From the NCBI GenBank assembly GCA_947561585.1, contig CANNZV010001856.1, forward strand, positions 179,127 through 243,126: 64,000 bases of DNA. Direction: 5' to 3'. Under the pieces are notes generated by a model. The model had not been told where the DNA came from, ran no database searches, and worked only from the letters and a program-made list of their open reading frames with translations. The stretch is from Caprella mutica. Its lineage: Eukaryota > Arthropoda > Malacostraca > Amphipoda > Caprellidae. Shown here piece by piece: positions 45,871-57,500 of the stretch; position 1 is the stretch's first letter; each line of letters begins with the position of its first letter. The translations under genes were made by a program, and so were the position numbers.

Positions 45871-46050
45871 AAATTGAATCTGAACGAAAACATCATGAAA
45901 TGCTAAATGATTTACTCTCCTTAACCTTTCTTTACATTTAAATTGGTTGAGTTTATGCCCTTGTAACATTGTCAACAGTATTTACCATAGATCTCCCTGC
46001 CATTCATTGCAACTCTCATAGAATTAACATAGAGTTTATAATGCCACCTT

Positions 46051-46320
46051 AAGGGCCGTACACACGTAGGGTTTTTTTAAAGTCTTTCCACCAGACTTTT
46101 TGCTAAGCTCCTCCTCCTTTTTCCACGAGAATATAAGAAAAAAGGGATATTATTTATTTCAGTTGGTATCCATGATACCTGCAGGTATCATGGATACAAA
46201 GTAAAATAAATAATAAATATATATATTTTTTTCTTATATTCTCGTGGAAAAAGTAGGAGAAACTTATCAAAAAGTCTGGTGGAAAGACTTAATAAAACCC
46301 TATGTGTGTACGGCCCTTTA
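46051..46320. mobile_element. Family-B element with TTA target duplication
   Basis: CC-TTA-AGGGCCGTACACACGTAGGG on the left and ACGGCCCT-TTA-AAG on the right, so a TTA trinucleotide flanks both ends. The arms include TTTCCACCAGACTTTTTGCT. The core is TGATACCTGCAGGTATCA. Confidence 0.93.
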
Positions 46321-46986
46321 AAGAGTAGTCCTGACCAAACTTTCTCCATCTCAGATAGATCACAATGAGCAGGGCTTGTGCGTTCAGTGTGTCTTTTTAT
46401 TGCTATATTAACCATTGTTGATATAATTTATGTGCAGTACTTGCGTCCCCTATTTTGCATCCACTCTACTTGTTCTCTTGTGGATTTACTTGCCATGTAC
46501 TTACATCAAACAAATTAAATAAACGATAATCTATTCATTTAATAATTCGAAATCAGTATTGAATGCTTTTCTTCCCCCGCAAATTCTTGCTATAAAAAAC
46601 TATAATTATCGATTGGTCGTTGATTATTTTTTTAGTGACTGATAAGAATCCTTATCAGCTCATTAAGAGACAGCTTATCTAATCAATTAGAATTAGAGCT
46701 GCAAGTGTCTTATTGTACTGTTGTCTGAACAATAGAACTGTCTAGTCACATTAGCATTGTACCGTCACTATTGTTACGGATTACTCTACTAACTGCTTAT
46801 TGTTCTCTTTCTTTTGTTTAACTTCACTCTGATCGAAATGTGTAATTTTCTTGCTCTTTAATGGGTGTTCTATTGAAACTTACCATGGCTAAAATAATAG
46901 TGCATTAAATATATTAAATAGCTACTGATCTACCCTCTGAAATTCTATTAATATTCTTAAATTCATTGCATAAACTTTAGCTATCA
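46321..46986. other. Non-coding stretch
   Basis: Nothing recognisable was seen. Confidence 0.45.
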
Positions 46987-48520
46987 ATAAACAGCACTCC
47001 ATAATAACTATAAACAGCACTCCATAATAACTATGAACAGCACTCCATAATAACTATGAACAGCACTCCATAATAACTATGAACAGCACTCTATAATAAC
47101 TATGAACAGCACTCCATAATAACTATGAACAGCACTCCATAATAACTATGAACAGCACTCCATAATAACTATGAACAGCACTCTATAATAACTATGAACA
47201 GCACTCTATAATAACTATGAACAGCACTCTATAATAACTATGAACAGCACTCCATAATAACTATGAACAGCACTCTATAATAACTATGAACAGCACTCCA
47301 TAATAACTATGAACAGCACTCCATAATAACTATGAACAGCACTCCATAATAACTATGAACAGCACTCTATAATAACTATGAACAGCACTCCATAATAACT
47401 ATGAACAGCACTCTATAATAACTATAAACAGCACTCCATAATAACTATGAACAGCACTCTATAATAACTATGAACAGCACTCTATAATAACTATGAACAG
47501 CACTCCATAATAACTATAAACAGCACTCCATAATAACTATAAACAGCACTCCATAATAACTATAAACAGCACTCCATAATAACTATAAACAGCACTCCAT
47601 AATAACTATGAACAGCACTCTATAATAACTATGAACAGCACTCCATAATAACTATAAACAGCACTCCATAATAACTATAAACAGCACTCCATAATAACTA
47701 TGAACAGCACTCCATAATAACTATGAACAGCACTCTATAATAACTATGAACAGCACTCTATAATAACTATGAACAGCACTCTATAATAACTATGAACAGC
47801 ACTCTATAATAACTATGAACAGCACTCTATAATATGTAACTATGAACAGCACTCTATAATATGTAACTATGAACAGCACTCTATAATAACTATAAACAGC
47901 ACTCTATAATAACTATGAACAGCACTCTATAATAACTATGAACAGCACTCTATAATAACTATGAGCAGCACTCTATAATAACTATGAACAGCACTCCATA
48001 ATAACTACGAACAGCACTCTATAATAACTATGAACAGCACTCTATAATATGTAACTATGAACAGCACTCTATAATATGTAACTATGAAATGCACTCTATA
48101 ATATGTAACTATGAACAGCACTCTATAATAACTATAAACAGCACTCTATAATAACTATGAACAGCACTCCATAATAACTATGAACAGCACTCCATAATAA
48201 CTATGAACAGCACTCTATAATAACTATGAACAGCACTCCATAATAACTATGAACAGCACTCCATAATAACTATGAACAGCACTCTATAATAACTATGAAC
48301 AGCACTCTATAATAACTATGAACAGCACTCTATAATAACTATGAACAGCACTCTATAATAACTATGAACAGCACTCCATAATAACTATGAACAGCACTCC
48401 ATAATAACTATAAACAGCACTCTATAATGACTATGAACAGCACTCTATAATAACTATGAACAGCACTCTATAATAACTATGAACAGCACTCTATAATAAC
48501 TATGAACAGCACTCTATAAT
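46987..48520. repeat. 23-bp minisatellite, about 66 copies
   Basis: The unit is AACAGCACTCCATAATAACT ATG. CCATAAT versus CTATAAT and ATG versus ATA variants are interspersed. Four or five copies carry an inserted ATGTAAC unit extension (around 47830-48110). It joins the next array directly. Confidence 0.96.
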
Positions 48521-50107
48521 CTTGCTGTACATCACAGTATAACTCTTACTGTACATCACAGTATAACTCTTGCTGTACATCACAGTATAACTCTTGCTGT
48601 ACATCACATTATAACTCTTGCTGTACATCACAGTATAACTCTTGCTGTACATCACAGTATAACTCTTGCTGTACATCACAGTATAACTCTTGCTGTACAT
48701 CACAGTATAACTCTTGCTGTACATCACAGTATAACTCTTGCTGTACATCACAGTATAACTTTTGCTGTACATCACAGTGTAACTTTTGCTGTACATCACA
48801 GTATAACTCTTGCTGTACATCACAGTGTAACTTTTGCTGTACATCACAGTATAACTTTTGCTGTACATCACAGTGTAACTCTTACTGTACATCACAGTGT
48901 AACTTTTGCTGTACATCACAGTGTAACTTTTGCTGTACATCACAGTATAACTCTTGCTGTACATCACAGTATAACTCTTGCTGTACATCACAGTATAACT
49001 CTTGCTGTACATCACAGTATAACTCTTGCTGTACATCACAGTATAACTCTTGCTGTACATCACAGTATAACTTTTGCTGTACATCACAGTGTAACTTTTG
49101 CTGTACATCACAGTATAACTCTTGCTGTACATCACAGTATAACTCTTGCTGTACATCACAGTGTAACTTTTGCTGTACATCACAGTATAACTTTTGCTGT
49201 ACATCACAGTGTAACTCTTACTGTACATCACAGTGTAACTTTTGCTGTACATCACAGTGTAACTCTTGCTGTACATCACAGTATAACTCTTGCTGTACAT
49301 CACAGTATAACTCTTGCTGTACATCACAGTGTAACTCTTGCTGTACATCACAGTATAACTTTTGCTGTACATCACAGTGTAACTTTTGCTGTACATCACA
49401 GTATAACTCTTGCTGTACATCACAGTATAACTCTTGCTGTACATCACAGTGTAACTCTTGCTGTACATCACAGTATAACTCTTGCTGTACATCACAGTAT
49501 AACTTTTGCTGTACATCACAGTGTAACTTTTGCTGTACATCACAGTATAACTTTTGCTGTACATCACAGTGTAACTTTTGCTGTACATCACAGTATAACT
49601 CTTACTGTACATCACAGTGTAACTTTTGCTGTACATCACAGTATAACTCTTACTGTACATCACAGTGTAACTTTTGCTGTACATCACAGTGTAACTTTTG
49701 CTGTAGCTACATCACAGTATAACTCTTGCTGTACATCACAGTATAACTCTTGCTGTACATCACAGTATAACTCTTGCTGTACATCACAGTATAACTCTTG
49801 CTGTACATCACAGTATAACTCTTGCTGTACATCACAGTATAACTCTTGCTGTACATCACAGTATAACTCTTGCTGTACATCACAGTATAACTCTTACTGT
49901 ACATCACAGTATAACTCTTGCTGTACATCACAGTATAACTCTTACTGTACATCACAGTATAACTCTTGCTGTACATCACATTATAACTCTTGCTGTACAT
50001 CACAGTATAACTCTTACTGTACATCACAGTATAACTCTTGCTGTACATCACAGTATAACTCTTGCTGTACATCACAGTATAACTCTTACTGTACATCACA
50101 GTATAAC
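48521..50107. repeat. 24-bp minisatellite, about 66 copies
   Basis: The unit is CAGTATAACTCTTGCTGTAC ATCA. Variants are GTGTAAC, CTTTTGC and CTTACTG. One unit near 49706 has a duplicated TAGCTAC. The 24-bp period gives a long minus-strand frame of YSKSYTVM repeats that I do not regard as a gene. Confidence 0.96.
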
Positions 50108-50844
50108 CAGAAGCCGCATTACTTGCATATAATTTCTTCGTGGTAAATATCTGCTAATAATCGACAGTAAAAAAGGCGTATGTACAAGTTTGCCCGAGGT
50201 ACCAACCACTGAAAAACAGAGAGAGTTCTATTTTTCACTGTGGTTATTTTGCCCAGTGAATAGTTACACAGTATGTATTAATATCACATATATCATGGAT
50301 TATATAGAGCATATACTTCATCTGAATGTACTTTGAACATATCTCTTGAATACATTAAATAGAAAAGTCTATCCGTGATGATTTTTGACTTTTTACAAAT
50401 TTCACAGTTGAAAATTGCCGATATTAAATTTAGGAATCTAAATGCTTGTAAATATTTGATAATTGGATAGGTACTCGATGACAAATTACTGAGATTTGAA
50501 AAAAAAAAAATTTAGAATACTGATCTGGGAAATTTTCATTCTGCGCATACGGTTCTCTTTGATAGTAGCTACCATATTTAGTAGAGTAGAACTTTATAGC
50601 ATCTTTATATTTCCAAGCGACTGCTTCAAGTTGCTGTACCTCTCTATTTTGTGCTACTTTCATTATATTATTGGGAAAAAATATACCTATCTAACGCGTT
50701 GTAGAGGCGAGTGAAGTGGTGCAAAATAAGAATATGGGGAAATTATATTTATACCAAAAAAAGTATTGAATTCATTCACTGTATACCAAAAAAAAAAAAT
50801 ATCGAACTTATTCACTCTAATTGACAATCTTTATTCAATTAGAT
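50108..50844. other. Non-coding stretch
   Basis: Nothing recognisable. Short frames here overlap on both strands with no family signature. Confidence 0.45.
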
Positions 50845-51065
50845 ATAGGGTAAGTTACGAATTATCGGTCAGTTTCACATCTTCGGTCATATAAGAAAAA
50901 ACGGTATAAAAATTATTATTATCACACAGTGCTATCTAATAATTCTACAAACCCGGGCTTGCATAATTAATAGATAGCACTGTGTAATAATAATATTTTT
51001 TGTTTTTTTTTTCTCTTGTATGACCGAACATGTAGTACCAACTTATAATTCATAACTTACCCTAC
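50845..51065. mobile_element. Family-A element with dimeric AGATAGCACTGTGT centre
   Basis: The ends are TAGGGTAAGTTACGAATTAT and ATAATTCATAACTTACCCTA. The centre has CACACAGTGCTATCTAATAA and, 30 bases on, the inverse TAGATAGCACTGTGTAATAA, around a GC-rich CCCGGGC. Confidence 0.92.
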
Positions 51066-52080
51066 TCTGTACTAAATTCTTTTTGCTAATTTGTGGACGT
51101 ACTTTTTTCATCTAATACTCAATATCCAAATGTTCTGAAATTAGCGCTCTACCATACATTAATCATTACACCATTATTCCTTTTTTTTTTATCTATAGCT
51201 TTTTATTGACTGGCTCTGATACCTCGTGCAGTTAACTAACACTCCCTGCAGTTATTAGTGCAGTTACCACCCCCAGCAGTTATTACTGGCGCCGATACAG
51301 CTCCGACAGTTTGTAACTGGAGGCTAGGCGGTAAAAAGTCGAGCTATTTGTCAATGGAGGGGCGGGGAGATCTACAGTGGAGACTGCAGTGGTGTATGGA
51401 GAACTGCATTGGAGAACTGATGGTTACTGCACTGGAGAACGGAGATGGAGACTGCATTGGTGACGGCATTGGAGAACGATGATGAGGACTGAATTGGAGA
51501 ACAAATGGTGGAGAGTGACGTTGAAGGGTAGATGGTGATTGACGTCAAATGTAGATGATGTTCGTCGTAAGGAGGATAGATGGTGATCGACGTCTATTGG
51601 TAGATGGTGATCGACGTCAAATGGTACAAGGTGATCTGTGACAAAGGAATAGATAATGTTCGATGTCTGAATTAGATAGGTGCGAAATAATGTTAGAATA
51701 ATAATTAGATACTGACGGCACATTAATATCAAGTATACTAACGTAGGCAGGCAGCATTTCAGATACATATCTCCAGTTATTAATATGACTCATTATTACT
51801 AATTACCTTAACTACCTCATCCTACCTTCAATTACCTCTTCTAAAACAATCCTATGCGTTTTATCTGCCCAATCAATCAATGTGCAATCAGTCTCCTCCA
51901 TCAGCCGCAGCATGATATTACACACTCTTCATGCTCCTTTAAAGCAGCTGATGCCGTTCTATCAGATCTGATCTGTGGCATCTCAGATAAGCTAGTGTTG
52001 CCATCATGCTGTCATCAAGATGCTATCGACTGTGCATGCACCTGCAGAGTTAATTAAGATGTAAATGATTAGTGGATATA
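51066..52080. other. Unassigned stretch with GC-richer segments
   Basis: 51240-51640 has imperfect GGAGACTGCATTGGAGAAC and TAGATGGTGATCGACGTC repeats. 51855-52055 is CpG-containing with a 67-codon frame but no recognised domain. No splice-supported gene can be called. Confidence 0.4.
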
Positions 52081-52087
52081 AGGTAGG

Positions 52088-52341
52088 TATTTTATTGGTA
52101 TCCATGATATCAGCCGAATAAAAACGATATCTATTTTTATTAGATTTTATTTTACTGAATTGGTAAAAATAAAGCTGAATAAAAACGATATAATATATTT
52201 TTGATTAATTTTAATTGGTATCCATGATACCTGCAGGTATCATGGATGCCAATAAAAATAAAATTAAAATAACAATTATTATATCGTTTTTCCTTATATG
52301 ACCGAAGATGTGAAACCGACCGATAACTCGTAAATTATCCT
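52088..52341. mobile_element. Family-A element with partly duplicated left half
   Basis: The right arm is TTATATGACCGAAGATGTGA plus CGATAACTCGTAAATTATCC. The core is TGATACCTGCAGGTATCATG. To the left, GAATAAAAACGATAT occurs twice and a second half core (TTGGTATCCATGATATCAG) is present instead of a normal left end. Confidence 0.82.
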
Positions 52342-52520
52342 ATGCTTCTATTTAGAAAATGATGGTAGCTATTCCTAGCTATTAAATCTGCGTTCACTAA
52401 ATCATTATATGCAGTTTACTGATTGCTATTTGTAAGGGAATTGGGGCGAATAGCTCGCAATTAAGGGAATATTAAGGGTTGATCGCTTTTATTTATTCTA
52501 GTGTTCTAATCATTGATGTG

Positions 52521-53600
52521 CATAACCACATGACTCACTCATCCACCACATAAGATATGTCACCACATGACTCACTCATCCACCACATAAGATATGTCAC
52601 CACATGACTCACTCATCCACCACATAAGATATGTCACCACATGACTCACTCATCCACCACATAAGATATGTCACCACATGACTCACTCATCCACCACATA
52701 AGATATGTCACCACATGACTCACTCATCCACCACATAAGATATGTCACCACATGACTCACTCATCCACCACATAAGATATGTCACCACATGACTCACTCA
52801 TCCACCACATAAGATATGTCACCACATGACTCACTCACCCTCCACATAAGATATGTCACCACATGATTCACTCATCCACCACATAAGATATGTCACCGCA
52901 TGACTCACTCATCCACCACATAAGATATGTCACCGCATGACTCACTCATCCACCACATAAGATATGTCACCACATGACTCACTCATCCACCACATAAGAT
53001 ATGTCACCACATGATTCACTCAACCCCCACATAAGATATGTCACCACATGATTCACTCACCCCCCACATAAGATATGTCACCACATGACTCACTCACCCC
53101 CCACATAAGATATGTCACCACATGACTCACTCACCCCCCACATAAGATATGTCACCACATGATTCACTCACCCCCCACATAAGATATGTCACCACATGAC
53201 TCACTCACCCCCCACATAAGATATGTCACCACATGACTCACTCATCCACCACATAAGATATGTCACCACATGACTCACTCACCCTCCACATAAGATATGT
53301 CACCACATGATTCACTCATCCACCACATAAGATATGTCACCGCATGACTCACTCATCCACCACATAAGATATGTCACCGCATGACTCACTCATCCACCAC
53401 ATAAGATATGTCACCACATGACTCACTCACCCCCCACATAAGATATGTCACCACATGACTCACTCACCCCCCACATAAGATATGTCACCACATGACTCAC
53501 TCACCCCCCACATAAGATATGTCACCACATGACTCACTCACCCCCCACATAAGATATGTCACCACATGACTCACTCACCCCCCACATAAGATATGTCACA
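52521..53600. repeat. 37-bp minisatellite, about 29 copies, with a 12-unit duplication
   Basis: The unit is TCACCACATGACTCACTCAT plus CCACCACATAAGATATG. The marker variant ACCCTCCACATAAG, followed by GATTCAC and two CACCGCATG units, occurs at 52837 and again at 53281. The offset is 444 bp, exactly 12 units. Confidence 0.95.
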
Positions 53601-53794
53601 TGTTGCCGTACTACATGACTCACTGTCTAACCATAAAATTCTCTGAAGTCACTATAAAATGAGCTCTAAATCCTTATATGTTCGGCCATAAGCTACCGTT
53701 GCCTAGTTTAATTAGTATTGTTATCTGGTAGGTACACCAATGCAATGATTGTTTGAAGTCATTGCTTTGGATGTAGCATTGCTAACTTTTTATT

Positions 53795-54005
53795 AAGACT
53801 TCTGTTCATCGTCTCGGAAAATATATTCATTTATCGCAGTGGTAAAAAAAATATCGATATTCATCGTTCCAGAAAAATTCCTTGTTCATAATGACGTCTG
53901 TCCATCACCCCGGAAAAATTCTTTTTTTTTCTAAATAACGTTCATTCATCACCCCGGAAAAATTCCCTTTTTTCAAAGTAACGTCCATTCATCACCCGGA
54001 AAAAA
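53795..54005. repeat. Degenerate tandem repeat, about 55-60 bp
   Basis: Recurring TTCATCACCCCGGAAAAATT followed by T-runs and AACGTTC, four diverged copies. Confidence 0.65.
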
Positions 54006-54580
54006 GACAACAATCACAAGTTCTTTTTTATATATTTACAAACTTTTTAGCCATTTAATACAAGGTTGCTCATTAATTGTCACTGTACCGTCAGTCTCAT
54101 GTACATCGTCCATTTCCCCATAGGAATAGCATAGGCAAGTAGCTACATTAGTTAATGTCACTCATGTCATGGATTACCTGTATGCGTGTTATATTTACTG
54201 TTATTATTATAATTATAGCATGAGGTTAATGGCGCATAATTCGTGTGTGCATATGTTGTATATCACAGGTGATAAATGTACCTACTTAAATCTACTGTTT
54301 TGATGTCCAAGGAAAAAAATGATGATGACAATTTCTGTAAGATTTATAAATTTTATCAAATAACGATGGTGTCAAGGATGTATTTCGAAAAAGGATTACA
54401 ATTTCGGAAAAAATATAAGCCTTTTTGAAAAAAAAATTATGTTTTTTTCGTAAATGGTATATTAAATTTTGAAGATTAAATATGCAATTGTTATGTTTTT
54501 TAAACTCTTTTTAGTGAAATATATTTTGGTGAAGATATAGAATTCTATTTTTAAATTAATTCTTTTATTTTAATTCACCA
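54006..54580. other. Non-coding AT-rich stretch
   Basis: Nothing recognisable was seen. Confidence 0.45.
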
Positions 54581-54775
54581 CAGTAGAACTCCTCTATAAT
54601 GAAATCCTGTATAGTGAATGTATTCTCCTGCATAAGGAATTAGCCTCTATAGTGTACAAATTTTCTTTAGTCTGCCATAGAATTGCCAACAATTTTCTAA
54701 AACTGATGAACATTTTTAAAGAACATTTGTTCACTATAGAGGCTACTTCCTTACTCAGGACACTATACATTCACT
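54581..54775. mobile_element. Family-C (pogo-like) element, copy 2, right end lost
   Basis: CAGTAGAACTCCTCTATAAT begins the left arm. The inverse arm GTTCACTATAGAGGCTACTT ends at ACATTCACTATA, short of the terminal GTTCTACTG. Confidence 0.8.
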
Positions 54776-54802
54776 ATATATACAGCCATTTAATTTCTAC
54801 TA

Positions 54803-55050
54803 CACTGAAAAAATACGAGTCAAATTGACCCAAAATTTTAGTTTTCAGTTTGTCCCAAAACCCACTCAAAAATGTGAGTCAATTTGACTCTTCCTAACAT
54901 TTTACTCAAAAACAAGAGTCATAATGACCCCTAATTCATGGTCAGATTAACTCAGGTAGAGTACATCAATAAAAATGACTCCAATATTGGAGTTTCACAG
55001 CCTTGACTCAAGCGATGAGTCAGGTTGACTCGCAATTTTTTTTCAGTGTG
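54803..55050. mobile_element. Family-D element with CACTGAAAAAA ends
   Basis: CACTGAAAAAATACGAGTCA on the left. On the right, inverted, CACACTGAAAAAAAATTGCG then AGTCAACCTGACTC. GAGTCAATTTGACTC-type words recur throughout, so the interior is built of short inverted GAGTCAA/TTGACTC units. Confidence 0.75.
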
Positions 55051-55084
55051 AACCAGCATGCTAAAATGTGACTACTTCTACTAA

Positions 55085-55330
55085 CATTTCACTGGTACAC
55101 TCACGGCAGTCACCGCCATATCGATTGGATCATTTCGCCTTGCTTTGGGGTGCTTTTCCCCTCTTTTTGCGCTTTTTCTTATTACAGAGGGGAGAGAGCA
55201 TCTTTGGCCCCACATCAGAAGAGATAAGTACTTGGTTACCGGGGAAAGGGGGGGGGGGCAAGCCTAAACCCCCCGATTCCAAGACTGAGTCATACTACGC
55301 CACGGTTCCTTGTGACTCCTGAAATGGTTC
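55085..55330 (+). pseudogene. Possible retroelement-derived fragment
   Basis: GC-rich block with a frame (55068-55322) reading through FGPTSEEISTWLPGKGGGGK. It contains a G10 run at about 55250. Composition and isolation suggest a decayed LINE piece; no reverse-transcriptase motif is visible. Confidence 0.25.
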
Positions 55331-55453
55331 ATCTTATTTCAAGAATGTATATTAACTATCAACCATTTCTTGGAGGTGTTTGTCGTGGTTCCAATTTTTT
55401 TATTATTTATTATGTATTTATATTATGTTACTATTATTATAAATCTGTTAGAT

Positions 55454-56855
55454 CCCACTCACCCCTCATTTCCACTCACCCCTCATTTCCACTCATCCCT
55501 CATTTCTACTCACCCCTCATTTCTACTCACCCCTCATTTCTACTCACCCCCTCATTTCCACTCACCCCCTCATTTCCACTCACCCCCTCATTTCCACTCA
55601 CTCCTTCATTTCCACTCACCCCCTCATTCCAACTCACTCCCCTCATTCCAACTCACTCCCTCATTTCTACTCACCCCCTCATTTCTACTCACCCCCTCAT
55701 TTCCACTCACCCCCTCATTTCCACTCACCCCCTCATTTCCACTCACCCCCTCATTTCCACTCACCCCCTCATTTCCACTCACCCCCTCATTTCTACTCAC
55801 CCCCTCATTTCTACTCACCCCCTCATTTCTACTCACCCCCTCATTTCTACTCACCCCCTCATTTCTACTCACCCCCTCATTTCTACTCACCCCCTCATTT
55901 CTACTCACCCCCTCATTTCTACTCACCCCCTCATTTCTACTCACCCCCTCATTTCTACTCACCCCCTCATTTCCACTCACCCCCTCATTCCAACTCACCC
56001 CCTCATTCCAACTCACTCCCTCATTTCCACTCACTCCCTCATTTCCACTCACTCCCCTCATTCCCACTCACTCCCCTCATTCCCACTCACTCCCCTCATT
56101 CCCACTCACTCCCCTCATTCCCACTCACTCCCCTCATTCCCACTCACTCCCCTCATTCCCACTCACTCCCCTCATTCCCACTCACTCCCCTCATTCCCAC
56201 TCACCCCCTCATTTCTACTCACCCCCTCATTTCCACTCACCCCCTCATTTCCACTCACTCCCTTATTCCCACTCACTCCCTCATTCCCACTCACTCCCTC
56301 ATTCCCACTCACTCCCTCATTCCCACTCACTCCCTCATTCCCACTCACTCCCTCATTCCCACTCACTCCCTCATTCCCACTCACTCCCTCATTCCCACTC
56401 ACTTCCTCATTCCCACTCACTCCCTCATTCCCACTCACTCCCTCATTCCCACTCACCCCCCTCATTCCCACTCACCCCCTCATTCCCACTCACCCCCTCA
56501 TTTCCACTCACCCCCTCATTTCCACTCACCCCCTCATTTCCACTCACCCCCTCATTTCCACTCACTCCCTTATTCCCACTCACTCCCTCATTCCCACTCA
56601 CTCCCTCATTCCCACTCACTCCCTCATTCCCACTCACTCCCTCATTCCCACTCACTCCCTCATTCCCACTCACTCCCTCATTCCCACTCACTCCCTCATT
56701 CCCACTCACTCCCTCATTCCCACTCACCCCCCTCATTCCCACTCACCCCCTCATTTCCACTCACCCCCTCATTTCCACTCACCCCCTCATTTCCAGTCAC
56801 CCCCTCATTTCCAGTCACCCCCTCATTTCCAGTCACCCCCTCATTCCCACTCACC
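55454..56855. repeat. 17-18-bp pyrimidine-rich minisatellite, about 78 copies, with a 271-bp higher-order duplication
   Basis: The unit is ACTCACCCCCTCATTTCY or ACTCACTCCCTCATTCCC. The + strand is nearly all C, T and A. The segment 56172-56471 recurs at 56443-56742, and both hold the same order of variants (CTTATT, CTCATT x n, CCCCTC). Frames of about 600 codons are by-products of the repeat. Confidence 0.95.
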
Positions 56856-57346
56856 AGTTTGTTCAATCACGCTCCCTATCACTGTTATTAATTGTCAGTT
56901 TAATGGGGTGTGCAGCGTCCCCTTGTGGACAGACTCTGACTTAAATATCAGCTGCTTTAACTACCAACCAGGCAATTTCACTGTTTTCTTCTTTCAAAAC
57001 ATTTGTGTCTCATTGTTATTGGTAGATGTTTTTTTAATAATTTATGAGATACAATTTTTTGGAAACTGTCAAATTGAGTGTTTTTTAATTCAAGTATTTA
57101 AATGCAGTTAAATTATTCTCAATGAAACTTATAATGCATAGTAGTTTACGTTAATTGATATATTTTAATGGGATAAATGTTTCCAATATTATTTATAAAT
57201 TATAATTTATTCATATATATTTCATATAAAATAGATGAGAAAATTTAAGCACTATATTCAAGTCCCTTCACTCATGTAAATAAGGAATGGTACACAAGTG
57301 TTCGATGTCAAGGACAGGTGCACTTCATAGGCTTCTGAAATAGTAA
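56856..57346. other. Non-coding stretch
   Basis: Nothing recognisable was seen. Confidence 0.45.
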
Positions 57347-57500
57347 CTTGTGTCCCTCTTCGTAACATTCTTTGGTAAGTGACTGCATTCACGGAGTAGC
57401 TTTTCTGCATCCATGAGCATTGTCACCGACTGTTGATGGTGGCTTTGTTCATGAAGCCACTTTCTTTTCAGACTGCTTCTTAGAGTTCCTTGTATTCTTT
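57347..57500 (+). repeat. Dispersed repeat G, copy 3, 3' truncated
   Basis: GTAACATTCTTTGGTAAGTG, CTGCATTCACGGAGTAGC, TGCATCCATGAGCATTGTCA and CAGACTGCTTCTTAGAGTTC are present. The CGAAGCAGACGTTAAA tail is missing. Confidence 0.7.

Noticed and set aside
48500..50099. Minus-strand frames of 395 and 130 codons with YSKSYTVM repeats
   Set aside because: Pure 24-bp minisatellite translation with no unique flanking domain or promoter.
52521..53600. Regular repeats suggestive of a CRISPR array
   Set aside because: The units are contiguous with no unique spacers and the genome is eukaryotic; it is a minisatellite. The same applies to the other arrays.
55312..57111. Frames of about 600 and 524 codons (HPLIST, SFPLTP) and minus-strand NEGVSG repeats
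   Set aside because: Several frames and both strands are open over the same 18-bp array; composition follows the repeat, not codon use.
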